Source of the DNA: Bacillota bacterium
Lineage (GTDB): Bacteria; Bacillota; Clostridia; Peptostreptococcales; Anaerovoracaceae
DNA length: 8,421 bases
NCBI GenBank assembly: GCA_017515765.1
Contig: JAFWFF010000072.1
Location: 1-8,421, forward strand
Direction of reading: 5' to 3'
Position numbers and translations under genes: made by a program. Numbering within the stretch: position 1 is the first letter of the stretch; the number at the start of each line of letters is the position of its first letter. Below the pieces are notes generated by a model. It ran no database searches and was not told the DNA's origin. It saw only the letters and a program-made list of their open reading frames with translations. Below are positions 1-5,994 of the stretch, piece by piece.

Positions 1-216
1 ACCGCCCTCCAGCTGGTTTATCTTCTCCTCGACAGCCATGACCGTCGGGTTCGCGAATCTGGAATATATGAGCGCGTGGGTCGGCTCGTCGAACACGTCT
101 GCTATGTCCTGGGTGGAGTCGAACACGTAGGTCGTGCTCTGGACGATGGGGACTACTCTGGGTTCTGTGTTCTTCGGGGTGTAACCGGCATGCAGGCATT
201 TGGTTTCGTCTTTCAT
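1..216 (-). CDS. metY: O-acetylhomoserine sulfhydrylase-like PLP enzyme, N-terminal part
   Basis: The first 72 codons of a minus-strand gene that runs off the left edge of the window. The protein begins MKDETKCLHAGYTPKNTEPR and continues with VVPIVQSTTYVFDS, YSRFANPT (residues 51-58) and ends at LEGG. This is the N-terminus of the Cys/Met-metabolism PLP enzyme family (cystathionine gamma-synthase fold). In that family the Tyr-x-Arg of YSR contacts the PLP phosphate of the partner subunit. The HAGY and PRVVPIVQSTTY wording fits O-acetylhomoserine aminocarboxypropyltransferase, which makes homocysteine from O-acetylhomoserine and sulfide in the cytoplasm. The PLP lysine and the specificity-determining parts lie outside the window, so cystathionine gamma-synthase or methionine gamma-lyase remain possible. 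The start is supported by an AAGGA site (222-226) five bases upstream of the ATG. It follows the terminator of the upstream operon and so is probably transcribed separately. Confidence 0.75.
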   Translation of the reverse strand, partial: MKDETKCLHAGYTPKNTEPRVVPIVQSTTYVFDSTQDIADVFDEPTHALIYSRFANPTVMAVEEKINQLEGG

Positions 217-287
217 GTTGTTCCTTCTTTCGGTTCGAGATTATTATTAGATATGGATTTCGCGGCATTAAATCGGTTGTTTTCGAC

Positions 288-317
288 AATATACCTTGAA
301 TAATTATTATATATCAA
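288..317 (-). promoter_or_regulatory. Candidate promoter for the metY-like gene
   Basis: In the AT-rich 170-base gap between the operon terminator and the metY-like gene, the minus strand shows TTGATA (317-312), an 18-base spacer and TATATT (293-288). This would start transcription near base 281 and give a leader of about 65 bases. A perfect TATAAT also occurs at 311-306 but lacks a good -35 at the usual distance. The leader is too short for a typical S-box or T-box, and I see no such fold. The composition makes chance matches likely. Confidence 0.4.
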
Positions 318-335
318 AAAGCCTGATTGGTATAC

Positions 336-360
336 AAAAAAGCCGGAGGACTTCCGGCTT
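336..360 (-). terminator. Rho-independent terminator of the seven-gene operon
   Basis: On the minus strand AAGCCGGA (360-353), a five-base loop and TCCGGCTT (347-340) form a GC-rich stem of eight pairs. It is followed by a run of six T residues (341-336) that begins within the end of the stem. It lies 25 bases past the stop codon of the last operon gene, where a terminator for that strand is expected. The plus-strand side also has a broken T run (359-366), so it might work weakly in both directions, but no plus-strand gene ends here. Confidence 0.9.
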
Positions 361-385
361 TGCTTTTAAAAACGCTTTATTCCCA

Positions 386-991
386 TTATCGTTTCAATCC
401 TTTTTCACATGGAGTATACTTCATATTCCTCTTTTCCTCCGTGAGCTTCTCCCGCATCCATTTCGGTACAACCTCGATCAGGCGTTGAAACTCCTGTTCG
501 GTGTATGGTATCAGCACATAGTCGGTAATGTAAATGGGCATGTCGTTTTTTATGGGTTTCTTCATTGACCGATATTTAACGATCAGATTTTTGTCCTCCT
601 GAGAAATGGGTCTCTTGGAAAAATAAACAAAGTAGTAAACGGGTTTGAAATAAAAATTCCATATAGACAAACCGGTATCAATAAACTCATCCCATAAATA
701 TTCGAGTTCCTCACCGTAAGTGTTGAACCTTATCCCTTTCTCATCATAATAATACTCTCCGCCTTCTGATAAAGGATCAGAATAGGGAACACTGAAAGCC
801 GATCCAAGAGAATAAAGACTTCCCGCAAATAATAGAATTACAAATACCAGCACCCAAACAGGCCGCGGGGAATGAGTGTATGCCAACAATATTAACGGTG
901 CCATGAATAATACACACCCCAAGGCAATAAGCGCAGGTTCTGACAGACCGGTTTTCTTAGTGCTTTTTGACCGTTTCATGATGTCATTCAT
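386..991 (-). CDS. Small two-helix membrane protein of unknown function
   Basis: A 201-residue protein I cannot name. A basic N-terminus (KRSKSTKK) is followed by two hydrophobic segments at about 17-38 and 44-66 with a very short connection. A soluble, probably cytoplasmic domain of about 130 residues follows, rich in aromatic and charged residues. It contains YYYDEKGIRF (80-89), LEYLWDEFIDTGL (96-108), YFVYFSKRPIS (120-130) and a charged C-terminal helix (165-188). The two-helix hairpin plus beta-rich domain recalls YcxB-like membrane proteins of Bacillota, but this is resemblance only. Its ATG overlaps the PBP stop codon as ATGA, implying translational coupling. GGAG lies only two bases before that ATG, so initiation at Met5 (ATG at 979-977) is a real alternative. 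G+C is far lower than in the rest of the operon (about 32-50% in the blocks I counted). It is the last gene before the terminator. Confidence 0.75.
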   Translation of the reverse strand: MNDIMKRSKSTKKTGLSEPALIALGCVLFMAPLILLAYTHSPRPVWVLVFVILLFAGSLYSLGSAFSVPYSDPLSEGGEYYYDEKGIRFNTYGEELEYLWDEFIDTGLSIWNFYFKPVYYFVYFSKRPISQEDKNLIVKYRSMKKPIKNDMPIYITDYVLIPYTEQEFQRLIEVVPKWMREKLTEEKRNMKYTPCEKGLKR

Positions 992-2310
992 TCTCCATAT
1001 ACCAGCTGCTGCAGCACCGCGTTCGCTACCGGGGCGGCGTTGTCAAGACCGCCTCCGGCGTTTTCGATGCAGACTATGAAGGCGTAGGGGTGATCCGGAT
1101 CGGTCAGGAAGCCGGCGAACATGGCATTGGGGGCTTTGCCTTCAACTTCGGCGGTGCCGGTCTTTGCTCCGATGGAAAGGCCGGGGAAGTTCCACTCGCC
1201 GTAGCCTTCCGCCACGTCCTGGAGCATCATATCGCGGATGATGATCGCCGTTCCTTCGTCCAGCATCTGACCGGTCATGGCGATATCGGAATCAGCCAGG
1301 AGCCTGGGCTCGGCGGACTTGCCGCCGTTCGCCACGGCGCCCATATACACCATGAAGGAACAGGGGTTGATCTGATCGTTGTACTGACCAACGCCTGCCC
1401 AGCCGTCGCTCACCGGGTCGCCCGGGAAATCAAAGCTTCCGGCAGCGTTTTTGACGCCGTTTATGTCATATTGGTGTGTGAGGCCGAGCCTCTCCGTGTA
1501 TTCCTCCAGATCCGCGGGATCGAGCTGCTCCGCGAGCAAAGAGAACGCTCCGTTGCAGGATTCCCTGAGCGCGCCGGGGAGGTCGACGTTTCCGTGGGCG
1601 TGGGTGCAGGTTATCTCCTGCCCTTCAACCGTTCTCGTGCCCTCGCAGTTATAGCTGAAATCCTGCCAGCTGAGCCTGTCGACCGCGGCCGCGGCGGTGA
1701 CCGTCTTGAAGATGGATCCGGGAGTCCATGTGGATGACAGGAATCTGTTGATATACAGCCCGGAATCATCGTCCGGATCGAGTTCCGGCGGGTCCAGCGG
1801 GTCGTAAGCAGGCGTGCTTACCATCACCAGGATCTCTCCGGTCGTGTAATCGTAGACTCCGACCGTGCCTGCGTCATAGGGCTCCAGCCATTCATACGCG
1901 GTCCTGCAGGCTTCCGCGTCCAGCGTAAGCGTAAGGTCCTCGTTCTTCCCCTGAAGCTTGTACGTCCCCGTAAGCAGATTGTAGCCGATGAGTTTGCTCC
2001 TGAAGACACTCATAGCAGAGGTGGAGATGTTCCCCCGTGTATCGCCCACCGCGTGGACAGTCGCCGTTCGGATGCCGGCGTCGTCGTTATATATTATCCC
2101 GTTTTCGGTGTTCTCCGCGAGCAGCGCGCCGTCGCGGTCATAGATCGCCCCGCTGGAGAGCATGCCGTCGGTGTAGATCCCCTGGTTCCCGTAGAACAGG
2201 GCCCAGTCCCTGCCGTCCCGGACAAAGCGCACGCAAAAGAGGAGGGTGCCGATGACCAGCACCGCGGCGAGCAGCATGCATATAGTAGCGCGTCTTTCGA
2301 GCTTACGCAT
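988..2310 (-). CDS. pbpA: Class B penicillin-binding protein (PbpA-like transpeptidase)
   Basis: A peptidoglycan DD-transpeptidase of 440 residues that cross-links stem peptides outside the membrane. A short cytoplasmic start (MRKLERR) and one membrane helix (about 9-30) anchor it. The linker region has the class B hallmark GAIYDRDGALLAEN (54-67). The transpeptidase domain carries all three active-site motifs: S199-I-F-K202 in WTPGSIFK with the acylated serine, S251-C-N253 in SCNGAF, and K383-T-G385 in GAKTGTAEV. NRFLSS before the serine motif and the modest N-terminal domain match PbpA/PBP2 proteins that pair with RodA or FtsW rather than long PBP2x forms; no PASTA repeats are present. A strong AAGGAGGAG (2327-2319) stands eight bases before the ATG. 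The SEDS gene ends 17 bases upstream, so the polymerase and its cognate transpeptidase are co-expressed. Whether the pair serves elongation, division or sporulation cannot be told from sequence. Confidence 0.93.
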   Translation of the reverse strand: MRKLERRATICMLLAAVLVIGTLLFCVRFVRDGRDWALFYGNQGIYTDGMLSSGAIYDRDGALLAENTENGIIYNDDAGIRTATVHAVGDTRGNISTSAMSVFRSKLIGYNLLTGTYKLQGKNEDLTLTLDAEACRTAYEWLEPYDAGTVGVYDYTTGEILVMVSTPAYDPLDPPELDPDDDSGLYINRFLSSTWTPGSIFKTVTAAAAVDRLSWQDFSYNCEGTRTVEGQEITCTHAHGNVDLPGALRESCNGAFSLLAEQLDPADLEEYTERLGLTHQYDINGVKNAAGSFDFPGDPVSDGWAGVGQYNDQINPCSFMVYMGAVANGGKSAEPRLLADSDIAMTGQMLDEGTAIIIRDMMLQDVAEGYGEWNFPGLSIGAKTGTAEVEGKAPNAMFAGFLTDPDHPYAFIVCIENAGGGLDNAAPVANAVLQQLVYGE

Positions 2311-2327
2311 TGCCTTTGCTCCTCCTT

Positions 2328-4208
2328 CTATTCCAGAAGATCATCAAAATCCGTAACTTCAACATCCGTATCTTCCCTGAGTTCGGGCGCTATGGCGCGG
2401 CTCCTCTCCTCTTCTCTCCTGTGGCGCCTGCTCGCCCTCCGGACGTCCCTGTCTTTGCTCGCGACCGCGATCGAAGCGTCGAGCCTTGTGTCGGCGGCCT
2501 TAAGGAAGGCCAGCATCCCCCAGGAAGCCAGCATGCTGGTGCCGCCGGCTGAGAGGAAGGGGAAAGTGACACCGGTGAGCGGCAAAAGATCGACCGACCC
2601 GAAGACGTTCAGCGTCGTCTGGAACAGGAAGAGAGTCATGGCCGAGCACGCCGCGATCGTATAGTATGTCGAGCGCCCCGCCCAGATCGACCTCACGGCA
2701 AACACCGAGAGCGTGACTATCGCGACGATCGCCATCACCGCGATGATAAGCCCCCACTCCTCAGTCACGAAACCGAATACCAGATCCGTTTCGGAAGCCG
2801 GTATGTTCTTGAGCCATCCGTCCCCCGCGCCGACTCCCACAAGCCCGCCGCTCGCCGCGGCCGACATGGTCCTGGTCTGCTGGAAGCCCATATTGTCCGG
2901 ATCGTCCCAGACATGTCCCCAGACGCCGAACCGCGCCGCGACGTAGGATTTGAACCTCAGCACCATCACTCCTCCGACGAAGGCCAGTCCTACGATCAGG
3001 ATGAGCTTGGTGAAGTCGCCGCTCCTCAGGAAGGAGATCACCAGGAAGGTCACGAAGAATATCAGCGCTGTCCCGAAGTCTCCCATGAGCGCCAAGCAGA
3101 CGAAGCAGAACCCCGCGAAAAGCATGAATATCAGGGAGTCGCGCCTGTCCATGAGCTCATCCAGCGACGTTGCCCCCGCCCAGATGAACGCGAGTTTTAC
3201 CAGCTCGGAAGGCTGGACGGAAATCCCTCCGATGGTTATCCAGTTGTTCGCGCCGAATTTGGTCGTCCCGATCAGGAGGTTCGCGATCAAAAGCACCGCG
3301 GACGCTATGTACATGAAGCTCCGGAGTGCCTTGGCCCTCTCAAGATTCCGGAGTATCGTGCACATGAAAACGAAGAGCACAACGCCCATGGCGATCGCTA
3401 TGAACTGCTTCAGGGTGCTTCCGGGGAATTTGCTCGCCGTGACCGCGAGGCTCAGAGTCGAGAGGAAGAACGCTATCGTTTCCATCTCGAAACCTCTTCT
3501 TCTCAGGACTCTCATGACGAGCACATATACCCACATAAGTACGGCAAGGCCGATGAATGAAAAGCTGATCCCGTCGGTATAGCTCTCGCCGAGGGAGAAT
3601 CTCAGCTGGATCATCGCCATGACCTGGAACAGCGTGAGCGCCGCGAGAGCAGGGATCGGCGACCTTATGACCGTGTCCTCCCGCCTCATGTCGTAGTTGT
3701 TTCTGCGCTCCTCCAGGCTTATGGGGAAGAGCGTGCATAAGCTGTCCCCCATCTCTATCTCGTCGCCCGGTTCCAGCACGCATTCCGCGCCCTTCTTCAG
3801 CTTCCGGCCGTTTATGTACGTGCCGTTCCTCGAGCCAAGGTCTCTGAAGCGCCACCTGTCCTTATCGTCCCTGGTGAGCGTTCCCTGGCTTCGCGAGACC
3901 GCGGGATCGTCCACGACCAGGTCGCAGCTCTTTGACCGTCCGACCACGTTCTCCCAATGGGTGATTGGCGTGCTTATGCCGCCGTCGACGTTGAAATAAG
4001 CAAAGACCTCGGCGGAGTTTTTGGTCCTCAGAAGCGACCCGATGGCTCTGAGCAATACAAAGAGCGCCAGAAAGATGAACACCCATCTGGCGACCGCGGT
4101 GTACATGAGGCGCGTGCCCTCCGGAAGCTCCGAAAGGCCGCTGACCCCCGAGACCAGCGCGGAAAAGAATCCTTTAATTGCCTCAAAGATCTTGCTTAAT
4201 ACTTCCAT
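2328..4208 (-). CDS. FHA domain-SEDS fusion, FtsW/RodA-type peptidoglycan glycosyltransferase
   Basis: A 626-residue membrane protein that probably polymerises lipid II into glycan strands. The N-terminus has an amphipathic stretch and a membrane helix (about 38-58). An FHA domain follows (about 86-160) with GRS (90-92), VSRSQ (104-108), GSRNGTYINGRKL and GDEIEMGD. The family's SxxH histidine is Gln108 here. Residues about 185-570 form the SEDS core with about ten helices. Its landmarks are GANNWITIGGISVQPSELVKLA (319-340), GDFGTALIFF (376-385), ETDLVFGFVTEEWG (473-486) and PLTGVTFPFLSAGGTSML (543-560). Asp475 matches the catalytic aspartate of RodA/FtsW. A charged tail follows, basic (586-604) then acidic with two threonines (614, 619). 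Stand-alone RodA/FtsW proteins are usually about 370-420 residues, so the extra length is the FHA module and tail. Only three bases separate it from the SDR stop. With the PBP downstream it forms a SEDS-bPBP pair. RodA or FtsW identity is undecided. Confidence 0.93.
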   Translation of the reverse strand: MEVLSKIFEAIKGFFSALVSGVSGLSELPEGTRLMYTAVARWVFIFLALFVLLRAIGSLLRTKNSAEVFAYFNVDGGISTPITHWENVVGRSKSCDLVVDDPAVSRSQGTLTRDDKDRWRFRDLGSRNGTYINGRKLKKGAECVLEPGDEIEMGDSLCTLFPISLEERRNNYDMRREDTVIRSPIPALAALTLFQVMAMIQLRFSLGESYTDGISFSFIGLAVLMWVYVLVMRVLRRRGFEMETIAFFLSTLSLAVTASKFPGSTLKQFIAIAMGVVLFVFMCTILRNLERAKALRSFMYIASAVLLIANLLIGTTKFGANNWITIGGISVQPSELVKLAFIWAGATSLDELMDRRDSLIFMLFAGFCFVCLALMGDFGTALIFFVTFLVISFLRSGDFTKLILIVGLAFVGGVMVLRFKSYVAARFGVWGHVWDDPDNMGFQQTRTMSAAASGGLVGVGAGDGWLKNIPASETDLVFGFVTEEWGLIIAVMAIVAIVTLSVFAVRSIWAGRSTYYTIAACSAMTLFLFQTTLNVFGSVDLLPLTGVTFPFLSAGGTSMLASWGMLAFLKAADTRLDASIAVASKDRDVRRASRRHRREEERSRAIAPELREDTDVEVTDFDDLLE

Positions 4209-4211
4209 ACA

Positions 4212-4946
4212 CTAGAGGCTGAAGCCTCCGTCCGCTCCTATTATCTGTCCGCTTATACCGCGCGACCCCTCCCCTGCGAGGAAGAGCGCGGCCCGGGCCG
4301 CCTCCTCCGGCGTGCCTATCCGCCCGAGGGCAGTCCTGCCCGCGAGGTCCGCGAGCGCCTCTTCTCCGAGAGACGCGTTCATCCTGGTATCTATCACTCC
4401 CGGAGCCAGAGCGTTCACCCTTACTCCCGAAGGTCCGAGCTCCGCCGCGAGGCTCCGCGCAAAGCCCTCGATCCCCGCTTTGGACGCAGCGTATACCGCT
4501 TCGCCCGACGCGGGCCTGGATCCCCAGATCGATGAGATCAGGACTATGGATCCCCTGCCTTCCTCTCTCATGCGGAGAGAGACCTCGCGGGCGGCGTGTA
4601 TCGCCCCCTTGAGGTTTATGTCGATGACGCGGTCCACATCCTCCCCGGCCATGTCCGACAGGAGCCCGAGGTGCGCGACCCCCGCGGCGCATACGCAGGC
4701 GTCAAAAGCCCTTGCGCCGAACCATGTCCGCCCCTGTCTTACCGCTTCAGCCACTGCGATAGGGTCCCTTACGTCGCATCTTATGGCGAGGGCGCCGGTC
4801 TTCGCCGCGAGCTCCTGCGCCTTCTCCGCGGAATCCAGGTACGTAAAGCAGACGTCCCAGCCCGCGTCCGAGAAGACTTCTGTCAAAGCGGCTCCGATAC
4901 CACCGGAGCCGCCTGTTATGAATACGGTCTTTCTTTGATCTTCCAT
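4212..4946 (-). CDS. Short-chain dehydrogenase/reductase, FabG/YmfI-like
   Basis: A classical SDR of 244 residues, the usual length. The Rossmann motif TGGSGGIG is at 11-18, the structural Asn of DINLKG at 111, and the catalytic Ser139 (ISSIWG), Tyr152 and Lys156 (YAASK) are all present. ADGGFSL closes the C-terminus. It should be an NAD(P)H-dependent carbonyl reductase in the cytoplasm. FabG-type 3-oxoacyl-ACP reductase is the default call, but no fatty-acid synthesis genes are near. The combination ISSIWG, the spacing to Tyr, and PGVIDTRMN resembles the YmfI group, which in Bacillus reduces the 5-aminopentanone modification on elongation factor P; this assignment is tentative. The usual NNAG motif reads CAAG (86-89), an oddity. 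The ATG has only AGGTG one base away as a ribosome site, and the GAPDH stop is four bases upstream, so translation is probably coupled to gap. Confidence 0.88.
   Translation of the reverse strand: MEDQRKTVFITGGSGGIGAALTEVFSDAGWDVCFTYLDSAEKAQELAAKTGALAIRCDVRDPIAVAEAVRQGRTWFGARAFDACVCAAGVAHLGLLSDMAGEDVDRVIDINLKGAIHAAREVSLRMREEGRGSIVLISSIWGSRPASGEAVYAASKAGIEGFARSLAAELGPSGVRVNALAPGVIDTRMNASLGEEALADLAGRTALGRIGTPEEAARAALFLAGEGSRGISGQIIGADGGFSL
4215..4229 (-). promoter_or_regulatory. Possible hairpin masking the ribosome site of the FHA-SEDS gene
   Basis: The only good Shine-Dalgarno-like sequence before the FHA-SEDS ATG is GGAGG (4229-4225), inside the final SDR codons and about 16 bases from the start, longer than usual. 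The bases GAGGC (4228-4224), loop TTCA and GCCTC (4219-4215) form a perfect five-pair hairpin covering it. Folding would hide the site, or the stem could shorten its effective distance. Ribosomes finishing the SDR would melt it, which would couple the two genes. The stem is short and overlaps codons, so chance is possible. Confidence 0.3.
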
Positions 4947-4950
4947 GCAC

Positions 4951-5979
4951 CTACAGCTTAGCCATGTGCTTAAGCGTTCTTATCATCTGGCAGGTATAGC
5001 CCATCTCGTTGTCGTACCAGGCGACTACTCTCACCTCGTAGATCTTGGTGCCGCAGCGCTGGGCAAGGGTCTGGGTCGCGTCGAACACGGAGCCGTAGGT
5101 GCTTCCGATGATGTCGGTCGATACGATCGGTTCCTCGTTGTATCCGAAGGACTCGGAGGCGGCGGCCTTCATGGCCCTGTTGATACCTTCCACGGATACG
5201 CTCTCTGCCTCGTCCTTCACGGTCGCGTCAAGGATGGTGAGGGACCCGGTCGGCACAGGGACTCTCTGGGCGGATCCTATGAGCTTTCCGTCAAGCTCGG
5301 GGATCACGAGGCCTATGGCTGCGGCAGCTCCCGTGCTGTTCGGCACTATGTTCAGAGCTCCCGCCCTGGCCCTTCTGAAGTCGCCCTTCTTATGCGGCCC
5401 GTCCAGGATCATCTGGTCTCCGGTATACGCGTGGATTGTGCTCATGAAGCCCGTCCTGATCTCTCTGTAGTCGTTCAGGACCTTTGCCATCGGCGCGAGG
5501 CAGTTGGTGGTGCAGCTCGCGGCTGATACGATCTTATCCTCCTTCTTCAGGGTCTCGTGGTTCACCCCGTAGACGATGGTGGGGAGGTCGTTCCCGGCAG
5601 GCGCGGAGATGAGGACTTTGCGGGCTCCGGCTCTCAGATGCGCTTCGGATTTTGCCTTGCTGGTATAGAAGCCGGTGCACTCCAGGACGATGTCCACCCC
5701 GAGCTCGCCCCATGGCGCGTTGGAAGCGTCGGATTCCGAATAGATCGGATATGCCTTCCCGTCCACGACTATGCTGTTATCAGCGACCTCGACGCCGCGG
5801 TCGAATCTTTTCTGGACGCTGTCGTACTTCAGTAGATACGCGAGCATCTCCGGGCTCGTAAGATCGTTTATCGCGACGACCTCGAGATCCGGATCGTCCA
5901 CCAGCTTTCTGAACGCCATGCGGCCTATGCGTCCGAATCCGTTGATCGCTATCCTGGTCTTCTCCTGTTTCTTAGCCAT
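4951..5979 (-). CDS. gap: Glyceraldehyde-3-phosphate dehydrogenase, type I
   Basis: The complete 342-residue glycolytic enzyme, which converts glyceraldehyde-3-phosphate, NAD+ and phosphate to 1,3-bisphosphoglycerate. It shows INGFGRIGR (12-20) for NAD binding, Asp39 in INDL as expected for NAD+ preference, the catalytic Cys156 in SAASCTTNCLAP, His183 in STIHAYTGDQ, and the phosphate-site stretch RRARAGALNIVPNSTG (202-217). SAQRVPVPTGS (236-246) and WYDNEMGY (321-328) fit the form common in Clostridia and lactobacilli. One departure is NSTGAAAAIG, where position 220 is Ala instead of the usual Lys. An AAGGAGGA (5993-5986) six bases before the ATG is one of the best ribosome sites in the window, consistent with high expression. 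Unlike the common gap-pgk-tpi-gpm arrangement, no other glycolytic gene is adjacent: the ASKHA gene ends 15 bases upstream and the SDR begins four bases downstream. Confidence 0.97.
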   Translation of the reverse strand: MAKKQEKTRIAINGFGRIGRMAFRKLVDDPDLEVVAINDLTSPEMLAYLLKYDSVQKRFDRGVEVADNSIVVDGKAYPIYSESDASNAPWGELGVDIVLECTGFYTSKAKSEAHLRAGARKVLISAPAGNDLPTIVYGVNHETLKKEDKIVSAASCTTNCLAPMAKVLNDYREIRTGFMSTIHAYTGDQMILDGPHKKGDFRRARAGALNIVPNSTGAAAAIGLVIPELDGKLIGSAQRVPVPTGSLTILDATVKDEAESVSVEGINRAMKAAASESFGYNEEPIVSTDIIGSTYGSVFDATQTLAQRCGTKIYEVRVVAWYDNEMGYTCQMIRTLKHMAKL

Positions 5980-5994
5980 TTTAAGTCCTCCTTA

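Noticed and set aside
76..303. Plus-strand open frame covering the metY-like start and leader
   Set aside because: It is antisense to a conserved PLP-enzyme N-terminus and runs through its promoter region. No support for it was seen.
217..335. Possible S-box or T-box riboswitch ahead of the metY-like gene
   Set aside because: The leader from the predicted start is about 65 bases and AT-rich. It has none of the GC stems, conserved T-box sequence or terminator that such elements need.
1090..1737. Plus-strand open frame of 215 codons opposite the PBP transpeptidase domain
   Set aside because: It is antisense to all three PBP motifs, has no ribosome site, and shows no family resemblance.
2913..3582. 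Two overlapping plus-strand open frames opposite the SEDS core
   Set aside because: Both lie within the FHA-SEDS gene. Their low-complexity charged or Ser/Thr/Lys-rich translations are complements of hydrophobic helix codons.
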